Shown piece by piece: positions 46,301 through 56,046 of a DNA stretch of 64,000 nucleotides. The DNA is from Diadema setosum (lineage: Eukaryota; Echinodermata; Echinoidea; Diadematoida; Diadematidae): positions 6,872,900 through 6,936,899 of the forward strand of contig CM067062.1 of assembly GCA_033980235.1 (NCBI GenBank), read 5' to 3'. The position numbers were made by a program, and so were the translations under genes. The notes beneath the pieces are model-generated. The model saw only the letters and a program-made list of their open reading frames with translations. It had not been told where the DNA came from and ran no database searches. Positions within the stretch are counted from its first letter, which is position 1. Every line of letters starts with the position of its first letter.

Positions 46301-47496
46301 TTCTTGTACTGCTGCCCATAGAAGGTGAACCACTGAAAGGCAAGTTCAGTGGCCCATACTGTGTCAAAAAGAAACTCAATGATGTGAACTATGTGATCAG
46401 TACGCCAGACAGACGAAAAGATCAGAGGGTGTGTCATGTAAACATACTGAAAGAGTACTATGAGAGAAAGGCTAGTCAGCCTGTAGGTGTAGCTCAGGTG
46501 GTAGAAGAGGAAGTAGATGAAGAGGGAGAAGCTCAAGATGAGAATGGAAGTGAGCCCTCTAGTGCCAGGTTGTTTAACTCAGAGATGTTAGGGAAAGTAG
46601 ATGAGGCACTGAACTACCTACCTGAAAATCAGAGGAAAGATGTGACTAGTCTGTTACATGAGTACAAAGAAGTGTGTAAAGACAAACCAGGTTGCACCCC
46701 TCTGGCTGTACATGATGTTGATGTAGGAGATGCTGACCCTATCAAGCAAAACCCTTACAGGTTAAACCCGAGCAAACTGCAAAAAGTAAGGGAAGAGGTT
46801 CAATACATGCTAGACAATGACATAATAGAACCGAGTAAAAGCAGTTGGAGCTCCCCAATCGTCATGGTGCCCAAACCGGATGGGTCTCAAAGATTCTGTA
46901 TAGATTACAGAAAGGTGAATGCCGTGACGAAAACAGACTCTTTCCCCATTCCCAGACTAGAAGACTGCATTGACAGGGTCGGAAATTCTGCATATGTCAG
47001 TAAAATAGACCTTCTAAAGGGATACTGGCAAGTGCCCTTGACCGACAAAGCCAGGGAGATTTCTGCCTTTGCCACACCAGATGGCTTGTTCCAATGCAAA
47101 GTAATGCCATTTGGCATGAAAAATGCTCCGGCCACCTTCCAACGGCTGACAAACCAAATCATTGCCGGGCTTGACAACTGTGTAGTATACATTGATGACA
47201 TTCTAGTGTATAGTGACACGTGGCAGGAGCACATTACACACTTGCGGCAACTTTTTGATCGACTCAAGGAGGCCGGATTGGTGATTAATCTGGCAAAGAG
47301 TGAATTTGCAAAGGCCAAAGTGGTGTATCTCGGGCATGTAGTCGGTCAAGGACAGGTATTGCCAAGAGAAGCCAAGGTAGAAGCTATACTAGGCTTTCCC
47401 ATCCCCCAATCCAAGAAGGAGTTGCTCAGATTTCTGGGCATGGCTTGTTTCTACAGGAAATTTGTACCGAATTTCATCACTGTAGTCACCCCCTAA
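43363..47496 (+). CDS. Gag-protease-integrase-reverse transcriptase polyprotein of the Gmr1-like element
   Basis: The frame is open from 43327; I take the ATG at 43363 (MSIST) or 43378 (MDVQ) as start. Positions below count from 43327. A SAP-like helical N-terminus is followed by a charged coiled coil (about 80-135), a gag core and a CCHC knuckle, CFHCNKTGHVKSQC, near 373-386. Protease: DTGAS near 463. Integrase: a zinc domain with HELPVGGH near 705 and CHTC near 741, then the catalytic core with D in LVDCVGP (~775), D in SDQGSNF (~835) and E in ALERYHQ (~870), and a GPY-type C-terminal module (KFSGPY, ~1017). No chromodomain. RT: PIVMVPKPDGS, FCIDYRKVN and the catalytic YIDD box near 1288. 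It ends at TAA 47494-47496 inside what should be the RT-RNase H connection. Confidence 0.92.
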   Translation: MSISTMDVQAFVQRTDLSLKDLQRLRKCDLTAIAQHLNVDVPQGVRKAEILDLVAGHMELKEEIDTSDQAQMSDQTRLELAKLEIKERERARELELEMKKLEIEEKKMEQQLKLREMELAHAQTVGNRERAPPEFDLAKNIRLVPKFEQNRVDAYFVSFEKVANSLNWPQEFWPLLLQSVFVGKAADVYSSLSEEQSRDYATVKKAVLNAYELVPEAYRHKFRNSYRKPGQTHVEFAREKEMMFDRWYRSLKVDQDFDNLREVVLLEEFKKSVAFSVRSHLDDHKVTSLHRAALMADEYELTHRNDNRPPFRNFSGNKRDKNQSSNPKNAGSEKGTSSETSSAPKPQSDKGSNTSANVIKCFHCNKTGHVKSQCWKLQNKTKKDMGFIMSKSVLPENSVPFSETQAIESRSPKFKDRLKQVDESYRSFLFDGEVTPCTSGEAGKPVVILRDTGASQSLMVDGGMTFPPDSAVNAKVLIQTVDGSYMSVPLCRVDLKCDLVSGPVTVGVVPELPMVGIDFLLGNDLAGDKVVASPVVSDKPVVVAETEQLQEEFPGIFPDCVVTRSQARRAVQDDADSVDVEENSGVWLAETFFKDLNDGVAVLGSKANSDGLFSKSSLVEAKQADSELKGLSQTACSEAEAEAEKVPECYYVKDGILMRKWRPPHRPADEDWTVVRQVVVPPCYRGEILRIAHELPVGGHLGVRNTKDRIMRYFYWPGLNVDVAEFCKTCHTCQVAGKPQHSVKPAPLIPIPAFEEPFSRVLVDCVGPLPRTRSGHKYLLTIMDMSTRFPEAIPLRNITAKTVVDALVQFFPRYGLPKEVQSDQGSNFMSGIFQEVMYRLGVKQLKSSAYHPQSQGALERYHQTLKTMIRAFCEEYPEDWDKGIPFLLFATRDSPNESTGFSPFELVYGHEVRGPLKLIKEKFMTEDDEVHLLDYVSKFRERLSKACEVAREHLKVSQDSMKRKADKNAKARTFKPGDKVLVLLPIEGEPLKGKFSGPYCVKKKLNDVNYVISTPDRRKDQRVCHVNILKEYYERKASQPVGVAQVVEEEVDEEGEAQDENGSEPSSARLFNSEMLGKVDEALNYLPENQRKDVTSLLHEYKEVCKDKPGCTPLAVHDVDVGDADPIKQNPYRLNPSKLQKVREEVQYMLDNDIIEPSKSSWSSPIVMVPKPDGSQRFCIDYRKVNAVTKTDSFPIPRLEDCIDRVGNSAYVSKIDLLKGYWQVPLTDKAREISAFATPDGLFQCKVMPFGMKNAPATFQRLTNQIIAGLDNCVVYIDDILVYSDTWQEHITHLRQLFDRLKEAGLVINLAKSEFAKAKVVYLGHVVGQGQVLPREAKVEAILGFPIPQSKKELLRFLGMACFYRKFVPNFITVVTP

Positions 47497-47990
47497 CAAA
47501 CCTGCTGAAGGGCAAGGCAAAGTACACCTGGACTGATGAGTGTCAAAGAGCCTTCGAGAAACTAAAAGCAGTCCTTGCTAATGAGCCTGTTTTGGCAGCT
47601 CCTGACTTCCAAAAGCCATTCAAAGTGGCAACAGATGCTAGTGATGTAGGAGTGGGAGCGGTTTTGCTCCAAGAAGATGAAGAAGGCACTGAACGTCCGG
47701 TTAGCTACTTTTCCAAAAAGTTGAACGCATACCAAAAGAAGTACTCAACTATCGAGAAGGAGGCTCTCAGTCTCATCCTTGCCCTCCAGCAATATGAAGT
47801 GTACTTGACCAAAAGCAAAGGGGAGATCACGGTCTATACTGACCACAACCCCTTGGTCTTTTTAGACCGGTTCAAAATGAAGAACAACAGATTGTTCAGA
47901 TGGAGCATGATGACGCAGCCATATGCACTCAAAATCAAACATGTGGCAGGCAAAAATAATGTAATTGCTGAAGCTTTGTCAAGAGTGTAA
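47493..47990 (+). CDS. RNase H domain of the Gmr1-like element, shifted frame
   Basis: It continues the polyprotein in the -1 frame, starting at CTA 47493-47495. Visible motifs: ATDASDVGVGAVL near 47630 (first catalytic Asp), EKEALSLI near 47756 (catalytic Glu), YTDHNPL near 47836 and the terminal HVAGKNNVIAEALSR near 47940, followed by TAA at 47988-47990. The domain looks intact. The break falls at a run of five C (47489-47493): one missing base would explain it, as would a sequencing error or a programmed -1 shift. No separate start codon is well placed, so this part probably depends on the upstream frame. Confidence 0.8.
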   Translation, partial: LTNLLKGKAKYTWTDECQRAFEKLKAVLANEPVLAAPDFQKPFKVATDASDVGVGAVLLQEDEEGTERPVSYFSKKLNAYQKKYSTIEKEALSLILALQQYEVYLTKSKGEITVYTDHNPLVFLDRFKMKNNRLFRWSMMTQPYALKIKHVAGKNNVIAEALSRV

Positions 47991-48266
47991 CATGGAGAGT
48001 ATCAAAGGTGAAAAGTTTTCACCGCATATCATTTACAGTGTATGTGTTTAGCATATCCATTAATGTATGCAAAACAATTTGACATGATTGTGTAAGTTTC
48101 AAGAACACAAGCAATATCAATGTAAATGGTGTCCATGAAACGAGAACATGGAATTAATGCAGCTATTCAAAAGGCATGTGATAGTATGTGATTATTGTTG
48201 CTTGACTTGGATTTTACCTCACATTTGTTGTAAATAACAATGAGAAATTGTGAAGGTAAAAGAAAC

Positions 48267-48306
48267 CCTTGCTACGGCAAGGCTTTCTTTTTCCCATGGG
48301 GGATGG
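48267..48306 (+). promoter_or_regulatory. UACG-loop hairpin and polypurine tract
   Basis: At 48267-48282, CCTTGC-TACG-GCAAGG forms a 6-bp stem with a UNCG-type tetraloop closed by C-G. Beyond a C-C mismatch, GAAA at 48262-48265 pairs with TTTC at 48284-48287. The purine-rich stretch GGGGGATGG at 48298-48306 abuts the 3' LTR and is the likely plus-strand primer. The hairpin role is unknown. Confidence 0.6.
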
Positions 48307-49451
48307 TGTCACAAATGTACACACAAGTAGTTATGTACATGTATCAAGGCTGTATGCATGGTTGTTTTAATGTGTATGTACACAGGTGGACCAGATTAAT
48401 GGAGAACATTCTATATGATATAGATATAGTACATACAGGCTGACCAGATCAGTGGAGAATTTTCTACGTGGTATACAATGTAGCTACAGTACATGTATGC
48501 ATGTGACAGGAAATACATTATAGCTCACTCAATCTAGAATGATTTAACCCATTCCAGAAAATTCTAGGAAGTGCTGGCTGAGTGAGGCACTGCCCTTGTA
48601 ACCCAATGTGATTGGTAGTTAAATTTTGGCAATGATGTTATGCACATATTAGGCAGTGAGTCATCCAGGATTCCTGGAATTTGGACTTGCTAGTATGTTC
48701 AGGTATGTGGCCCCAGGTTGGAGAAAATTACAGAATGTACTAGAAAGGGGTGAATGGATAGTATATAAGCAGGAGAAATTCTGAGGTAGGCAGAGTACCC
48801 AACACCACTGCTCTGAGAGTTACGTCACTTCTGGCTCTGAAGCGACTTGTTATAGTCAGTCTTGTGTTACCTGCTGACCTGCTATACAAACTGTGTTTGT
48901 GGAGATAAGGCCTGGGAGACATTTTGCCTGCAGAGAATTAATTTGCCTACGTTGGAGGACTCCATATTTTAATGTCAACGGACATTGTTACGGCAAAGCT
49001 GTGACGGGCTGGATTCCTCGCTGGACATTATAAAGTGAATCATCATTCAACGCATCAACTGGACGTGGTTGTCATAACGTCTGGATTTTACACGTTTCGC
49101 TGTGAACATTATACCGTGGACATCTATCGTGGATTTTACCCCGGATTTATACTGTGGATTAATGCAACCTGTGCCTTTGGTGTGACGTCGGAGGAATCAT
49201 TCATCGGTGCGTCAAGGATCATTCATCGGTGCATCGAACATCGTATCTGAACATTTTCAAAGGACTACTTGATAACATAATATGTAAGTGATTCTATTAC
49301 CGATTTGTAATTGTTTCTATTGATCATTATTGTACTGATGTGAAAACCGATTACGAGTCTGTACCCACAATATCGCTGTTAATAAACCGCCTGAACATTA
49401 GTTGATTGTTTCTTTTGTGCGATCATTCTCAGAGTGATTTTGGTCGTAACA
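48307..49451 (+). repeat. 3' LTR
   Basis: 1145 bp. It differs from the 5' LTR by two adjacent substitutions (AA to GT near position 26-28) and one extra A near 48622; I saw no other differences by eye. It ends GGTCGTAACA. Confidence 0.95.
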
Positions 49452-49861
49452 GTGTGAATAACGTTTCATATGCTTACCCAGTTTGCCGTACTTCCGGGTT
49501 CAATATTGCTGATTTATGTCTGGCTCAGAAGTGCAATTAGACATGAGGTCACAACCGGTGTATAGTCTGTTCAGCCTGTAGGAAGATGCGAACGCCACTT
49601 TTAGATGGAATGTGGTCTTACTTTTTAAAGATCAGAACAGAGTATTAAAGATAATAAAAAGTTTTGGTACCTCAAAAATTTCCTTGAATTTCCTTGTCTT
49701 AGTTTTTGTTTCAGGTTAAAGTACCTTTCATATAACTAACACTGTGAGACTTACTCGCCCCAAAGTGCTCTCATGTCTTAGTAATCATGCAATTAACTGC
49801 GACCAGCAGCCCCATACGCATAGCGACCAGCAGTCCCATACGCAGAGCGTAATCGGGCTTC
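49452..49861. other. Right flank of the retrotransposon; TRIM 5'-end-like segment
   Basis: From 49452 to about 49650 it is a diverged copy of 51165-51370 (shared GTACTTCCGGGTTCAAT and GTAGGAAGATGC). The core TTCAATATTGCTGATTTATG also occurs at about 39931 just upstream of the TRIM gene. No coding frame. Confidence 0.5.
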
Positions 49862-50392
49862 GCATTGTAGCATTCAGGATCATGACAGATTTAGTATCGC
49901 AGGATAAATGTCAACTTAAAATCCCAAAAATTCTTCAATTTGAAGACTTACCAATGAAGGTGAAGTATTGAAAACAGGCTTCGGGCAACGTTTGGTTCTG
50001 CCTATAGTCCCTTTCTGTTTGAATTGATGACTGAATGTGACTCGGCCGAGAGGACCTTGGGAGAGCTACATACACTGAATACTACAGCCAGTGCATGCGA
50101 ACACATCACATGCGCACAAATTTCAAATCCATCAACGGATAAGATGGTTGTGTGCGCATGCGCTGGCCGTAGTAGTCAGTGTATGTAGCTCTCCCAAGGT
50201 CCTCTCGACCGAGTGACATTCAGTCATCAATTCGAAAAGAAAGGGACTATTGGCAGAACCAAACGTTGTTCGAAGCTTGTTTTCAATACTTCAACTTAAT
50301 TGGTAAGTCTTCCAATCGAAGAAATTTTGGGATTTTAAGTTGACATTTACCCGCGATAGTAATTCTGTCATGATCCTGAATGCTACAAGTGC
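49862..50392. repeat. ~530-bp palindrome with ~245-bp arms
   Basis: The left arm begins TGTAGCATTCAGGATCATGA (about 49867). The right arm ends with its complement (about 50368-50387). Most bases pair between 49862-50110 and 50145-50392, by eye around 90 percent, with a spacer of about 35 bp near 50120. It includes GGTTCTGCC..AGTCCCTTTC on both arms. No coding content; it could be a MITE or an inverted duplication. Confidence 0.85.
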
Positions 50393-50639
50393 TTGATGTC
50401 AGGAATCTTGCAAAATGCGATTTTACATTTCCATATTTATGAAAAATAAAATACTTGATTTACGAACGATGACGACAATGTTGTTCAGTGCATAGTGATA
50501 TACAAAGAATGAAACTCAAACACATGTATGACAGGCGTGTATAATCATGGACTTTGAAAGTCTCATGTTTTTATCTGTTATATTGACAATTACTGTAGTA
50601 ATAAATTGCCATTACATGTGCTAATATTCGTTGTAAAAT

Positions 50640-50840
50640 GTGCAGTGCAGTTCTGTATTCTGAATTCCTCTGTGGGTTTCCGAAGGTCCATTAATGGTCC
50701 GATAGGCTGTTTCTCTAATGGTTTTCTAATGGTACAACAGGCTCTATCTCTAGTGGTTTTCTAATGGTCTAGTGCCTGACTTTCCTGAAACCAATAGCCT
50801 TATGGTTTTCTAATGGTCAAAATCGTAATGGAATTTTGAC
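50640..50840 (+). repeat. TTTTCTAATGGT repeats
   Basis: The word GGTTTTCTAATGGT or a close variant appears at about 50717, 50755 and 50803, with ATTAATGG and GTAATGG variants around it. The spacing is about 38-50 bp. The array is short and diverged. Confidence 0.5.
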
Positions 50841-50854
50841 CTGGGAAGTTCAAC

Positions 50855-51370
50855 TTATTTCTCGTCCTCTAACCTCTTATCTTTTTCCACCAATTGATGA
50901 TAATAGACGCTGATTTATTTCCCTAGGAGACAGTAATTAATATGTTTATTCAAGCAGCATTATCTACAGCTGCGCCAGTTTCTCTGTTTGGCATAATATT
51001 TACAATATTACAAATTTTAACATAGGCTGTGGGGTATTACACTGTAAACAAAACCAGCAAAAATCATAAAAGAAACCGAAAAACCAGTAACGTAATAACA
51101 AGGGAGAATGAATTACTGTACAAGTATAATCAGTGATCAACCACGCATTATTATTGTGCGTGTCAGTGTGTGTGTATATCGTTTCGTGTGCTTACCAAAT
51201 ATGCTGTACTTCCGGGTTCAATGTTGCTGGTCTGGCTCCATAGTAGGGCCTATATTTAGACATGCAATCACAATCTGTTGCCCATTCAGCCCGTAGGAAG
51301 ATGCAGCGCCACTTAGAGTGACTGTGGTCTGATACTTTTAAAACCCAAACTGAGTATCAAGAGTAAGTAA
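50855..51370. other. Paralogous copy of the retrotransposon target region (empty site)
   Basis: 50855-51165 corresponds to 41700-42080, and 51165-51370 corresponds to 49452-49650. The two halves are contiguous here around GTGTGTGTATATCGTTTCG, without the retrotransposon. This copy shows the arrangement before insertion. Confidence 0.65.
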
Positions 51371-51760
51371 AACGAAAGAGAGATATTTGACGAAGTACTC
51401 TCAAAATGGTGAGGCTATCCGACCAGCTATCAGTGTAATGTCTATATCTATCGTAACCTTTTCACTTCGACCCTTTATATTATCTCATAGAAGTGGGTTT
51501 TCCCCACAACTCAAACGATACGAGTGTATCTGAAAATCACAACGCATAACAAAAATTCGTCTTGTACAGTAAGGTGTTCCTGCGACATTGAGCTTAGATA
51601 AGAATTTACTCAAGAGGATAAACCCAAGTCGTCATGTAAAAGGTCGACGAGGATCTGAGGAAAATAACACAAATAATGATTTAGACATTATATTAATATG
51701 TTCTTTATTTTTTTTTTGGTATAATCATATTTCTTCAAACCTTTCTTATCAAACCATAAA
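51371..51760. other. Gene-less spacer
   Basis: Nothing recognised. It has a T-run at about 51706-51717. Confidence 0.4.
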
Positions 51761-51769
51761 AGAGACCCA

Positions 51770-53165
51770 GGGGTCTCGCGCTCACCTGAGTATCGCAAGT
51801 TCACGGCCTTCCATGCATTCTTGCAGACTGAGAACACTGGAAACTTGGGGCATAGGCAGCTTTGAGAGCTGGGGGCATGGTGTCCATTTGCATATTCCAT
51901 CACACTGGTAAAAATATCTACCAAGTACATTGTACTTTATAGAAGGTTGAACTATGCAGTTTGGGGAAAAAAAAACACTTAAAGCTCTATCACTTCTGAT
52001 TCTAGAGAAAAAGTATTATTGAATATTCCTTGATTTAGTTAATTTAGGAGGTTTGGGACCCCTGGAGTCCCCTAACGACAGCATGTTACCCATTCAAATA
52101 CTTTTGAGATCCTATCCCTCTAGGAATGCTACTTGCCAAGTTTGGTGAAAATCCATTATTTTTTTGAGCAAGATGAAAATGTACAATTTAGGTCCGCATT
52201 TATGTCCCTCCCTGGATCCCTCCCTAGCCCTGGATCTGCAATGAACAAACATGGAACTACAGTCATCAATGAACAAACTCATAGTAACTTTGCTTTATCA
52301 CTTCTGGTTTGAGAGAAGAAGAATTGTAAATATTTCATAATGTCTAGGGGCCCCCAAGGGAAGCATTGTGCCTGTTGAACAAATTGAGATCTTAACCCTC
52401 TGGCATGCTCCCTGCCAGGTTTAGTGAATATTCATCAAGAGGTTTTCAAGTAGAATATGAACATATACAATCCATAGTCCCCATTTGGACCCATCCCAAC
52501 CCACTCCCCTGGGTTCCAAGGGGGGGGGGGGGGAACCATGATTCTGCCATGAACAAACTTGAACAACAGTCATCAATATTCTGACTCATTGTATTAACTT
52601 AGCTCAATCCCTTCTTGTTCTAGAGAAAATCTTCAAAGATTCCTTACTGAGGGGTGGATTGGGCTCCCTGGCGCGGAGCTCCCCAGGTGGGGCATGGTGC
52701 CCATTTGATGGAATTGAAATTCTATCCCCCTACATTAGGGATGCTACATGCCAAGTTTGTTGAAAATTCACCATGGGGTATCCAAGAAGATGAAATTGTA
52801 CAATTTAGGCCCCATTATGACCCCTCCCCACCCCCTCCCATGGGTCCCAAGGGGGGGGGGGGGGGGGAGGCATCCCACCTGATTCCGCCATGAACAAACT
52901 TAAAACTACAGTCATCAGTACTAACTCATAACTATAGTATTAACTTAGCTCTATCACTTCTGGTTCTATACTAGAGAAGAGTATTTTTAAAGATTCCTTA
53001 ATTTTAGGGCTTTGGGCCCCCTAGGGGGCCCCCAGGTGGGGCCTGGTACCCATTTGAACAAATTCAAATCCTATCCCCCTAGGAATGCTACCTGCCAAGT
53101 TTGGTTAAAATTGGTCATGGAGTTCTCAAGAAGAAGATGAAAATGTAAAAAGTTTAGGCACGACG
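51770..53165 (+). repeat. ~310-340-bp tandem repeat, four to five units
   Basis: Each unit has TATCACTTCTGxTTCTAGAGA (about 51982, 52298, 52609 and 52950). Then come a GGGxCCCC block, TGGTxCCCATTTGA, ATCCTATCCCCCTAGGAATG, CCAAGTTTGGT and GAACAAAC..ACTACAGTCATCA. A more diverged unit precedes at 51770. G-runs of up to 17 occur in two units. The array ends at a GACGACGGAC-rich stretch at 53160-53185. Confidence 0.8.
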
Positions 53166-53185
53166 CACGACGGACGACGGACCAC

Positions 53186-53880
53186 GCATCTCAACGAGCA
53201 ACATTCTCACATATCATTCACAATGTGCCACCTCGCACAAACTACAACACATCGTCAAGTCCGCCAACATCCATGTATGACACACCTTTTCTAACAAACT
53301 CCATAATACATTGCATTCATGCAAAGACACGCAACACAAACACAAACAGCCAGGTGTCTGCCGCATCCCAGTCGAATGCGGGAAGGTTTACCTAGGTGAA
53401 ACAGGGAGATCACTAGAGACCAGACTGAAAGAACACAAAACATGCTACAGACGTTCGGAATGGGAAAAGTCAGCCATCGTGAAACACGCTCAACAGTCGG
53501 AACATCACATCAACTGGGAAGACAGCAAATGCATCACATCCATCAAAAAAAACTGGAAGACACGATGCATCAGAAAAGCTATAGAAATTCACACACACGG
53601 CAGTATTACACAGGATACTGGACTTTACATCAATAACATCTGGCTTCCTCTTATCAACAAACCATTGAACATCAGCAGCGATAACAACAGCACACTCTCC
53701 ATAGCACATTTCCCCCTCTACATACTTCTTCTTCCCATAATATTATCCCTTCTCACACTTCCTCAAACAGCGCCCTCGACGTCAACCGCGTCGCCCACTC
53801 GCTACTACACACATCGTTGGTTTCAGAAGAAGGCCCTCACCGACGCAAGTCATTCACAATCATACGCTGTGTGCTAAGAA
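53186..53880 (+). pseudogene. Penelope-like element, GIY-YIG endonuclease end (5'-truncated)
   Basis: The frame (start codon at 53311, but open to the left) encodes GVCRIPVECGKVYLGETGRS near 53358-53417. This fits the GIY-YIG core of Penelope-like elements (GVYxIxC..CxxVYIGETGR), with C for Y in the first motif and L for I in the second. The catalytic-type Arg of TGRSLETRLKEH is kept. HAQQSEHHINWEDSK and a conserved KCI..ITS part follow, to the stop at 53875-53877. The RT that precedes this domain is missing. The 3' side ends in an A-run at about 53902-53919 and (CCA)n, fitting a truncated insertion. Confidence 0.75.
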
Positions 53881-54140
53881 GTATTCTTTCAGTGAAATAC
53901 AAAAAAAAAAAAAAAAAAACCACCACCACCACCAACAACAGCAACGTAGCAATATATACGTGATAAACTAGCTTATTATTTTTGGTGTGTCCCTCAAAGT
54001 ACTAGGTGTTACAAAAAACATTTCCCACTAATGATCCTAAATGGTTCAAATACTACATATCAGATAACACTGACATTGATATGAGCGATATCTGAATAGT
54101 GTGTAATTTTGTTGGAGGCAATTTTGAAATGACAGCATAA

Positions 54141-54971
54141 TTCAGTTTCATTAAATTCAGTTAGGTTTCAGATTTTGCTCTATTTTCAATCCTCTGTACA
54201 AAACTTTAACTTTGCACAGAAGTCAATTGGTGTATATGGGAGTGTGTAGTTGACACCCAGACAATGGTCCTGGACAATGACCAGGATTTGAATGCTCTGT
54301 TATTTAGTCATGAGGAATTTCACCATCAGAGCTAGTCTTTATTCATTCTTCAATGTGGTGTATGCAAGCACAGGAAGCATGTGCTTACTTTTTTCATGCG
54401 CATGTAGATAGATACTTTATTTTCTGCAAATCAATATATACATAAATTGAATAATCGTGAACATGGGAAACATACAAAGTATATTTGAAACAGAGTCGTT
54501 TGACTTGCATAAACAACGATATAAAAGGAAATTAATGATATTGCAGTATGCATGTCTATGCAGCTGGGATTACAATAACAATATTATATTTAAGAAATGA
54601 TAATGCAGAGGGCCGCCATTGTAAGCATTGCTTGAAAAGATGGCCGGCCCGAGGAAAAGGTAGGTAGGTAAATTGGTAAACAATACAAATTCTGCTGCGA
54701 AGATAGCAGGGGTGTATTTCACCATTTGTTAGAAATTCAGACTAGCAGTGCCCAGGGCAATCCATCATGAATTATTAATAAAGTATTCGTGTGCCTCGGA
54801 GCAGAGCTCTGAACAGGTGGTATCCAGGCCCATTGTTCAGGGTCTTTGTAAGTACACACTCACATACACATCATTAGTTCCTGTGTAAAGTTCAGGTTTT
54901 GTACAGAGGGTTAAAATTTGACCCAAATCTGAAACCTAACTTTGAAATTAATCACGGATTTCATGAAACTG
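54141..54971. repeat. Internal inverted repeat, ~155-bp arms
   Basis: CAGTTTCATTAAATTCAG..GTTAGGTTTCAGATTT and CTCTGTACAAAAC on the left arm pair with the complement at 54880-54971. GTGAGTGTGTA-like and CAATGGxCCTGG segments extend the pairing. The loop is about 520 bp and holds no gene. Confidence 0.65.
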
Positions 54972-56046
54972 ATATGGGTTTTCATATTCAAATCACCTGC
55001 AACTAGACTGTACCCTACTCAGCTATAACTCACATCAATAACAATTTTTTTTCTGATATATAGTTTTCGAGCTATTAAGTGTAACCCGAATGTTACACTC
55101 CCGAGTTCATAAATAATCACACCTTGGATAAAGTTTTGACAAATTAATCCAATGACAAACTTTATTAGCTTCTTTGTCGTTCAACAAAGCACATCATTCA
55201 TTTCAATTTGTTCACAGACCCAATTGTAACCTTTGTTACATTAGCATAACAAAATATTTGCCAGTGTTCGACAATGATTCGACTCGTTGCTGTCTCTTTC
55301 TCTCTCGCCGGCTATCCTGTCGACAATTCCAGAGCAGTAGCAAACCAGTCGTACACGGTAGCTGATGCAATGTTCAGCAGTCGTCAGTCACGCCGAACCA
55401 AGCAAAGGCTGGCCAAAGCTCTCATCCAAATATGTATCTAGTTAAAAGAGCCAACACTCGTTTTCACTTCAGGTTGCTCCACACGACAGTCAATGGGTGT
55501 GCCTGCCACAACCAGTTGTATTACAGGCACGTAAACTTGTATATAACAATACGGTTGATGTTGAAAGGCCAGGGTTTACCCGTATTTTGTGGTAACCTCT
55601 CAGCAGAGAGTGTGAGATAACTTTATGGATCACACAGTCGATGCAACAAGCAAAGTGGATGCAAGCCTCAAAGTGCTGGCAGGAAGTAGATATGCCTATT
55701 TGCTCCAAAGCCATGGGCTTTTATACTTTTCTGTCTTGATGTAAAATGTTGATATTACAAACTTTCTCTAGAAAATCAGAAACTTACAGGAAGTTAACTG
55801 GCTAACAGAAATTTAATTGGTTCATGTTTCTGTGACATCATTCAAAGTCTGCCTTATTGGCTGGAGGTCACTCATTCCCCTTGACTTCCAGGAACATGAC
55901 TGATGTACTGACCATTCACTTGGCCAGACAAAGTCTTAACATTGACCAAGGGTAGTAGCGACAGGCTTTCCAGTCACTCTCAAGCTTTCTGGCTACAGGG
56001 CCTTAAAGTTGCACTCACTGTGACCTTGGTCACCAGAGCTGCTGCC
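54972..56046. other. Gene-less interior
   Basis: No gene or repeat recognised; short open frames only. Confidence 0.4.

Larger units (their letters stand above)
42081..49451 (+). mobile_element. Complete Gmr1-like Ty3/gypsy LTR retrotransposon
   Basis: A 7.37-kb element with 1144- and 1145-bp LTRs, flanked by GTGT (42077-42080 and 49452-49455). Internal order: tRNA-Pro-like primer site, gag with a zinc knuckle, protease, integrase, reverse transcriptase, RNase H, hairpin and purine tract. Integrase ahead of RT is the copia order, yet the RT and RNase H look Ty3/gypsy-like. This combination defines the Gmr1-like group known from deuterostomes. The LTRs differ by two substitutions near the start and a one-base indel, so the insertion is recent. 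A one-base break before RNase H is the only damage seen. Confidence 0.93.
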
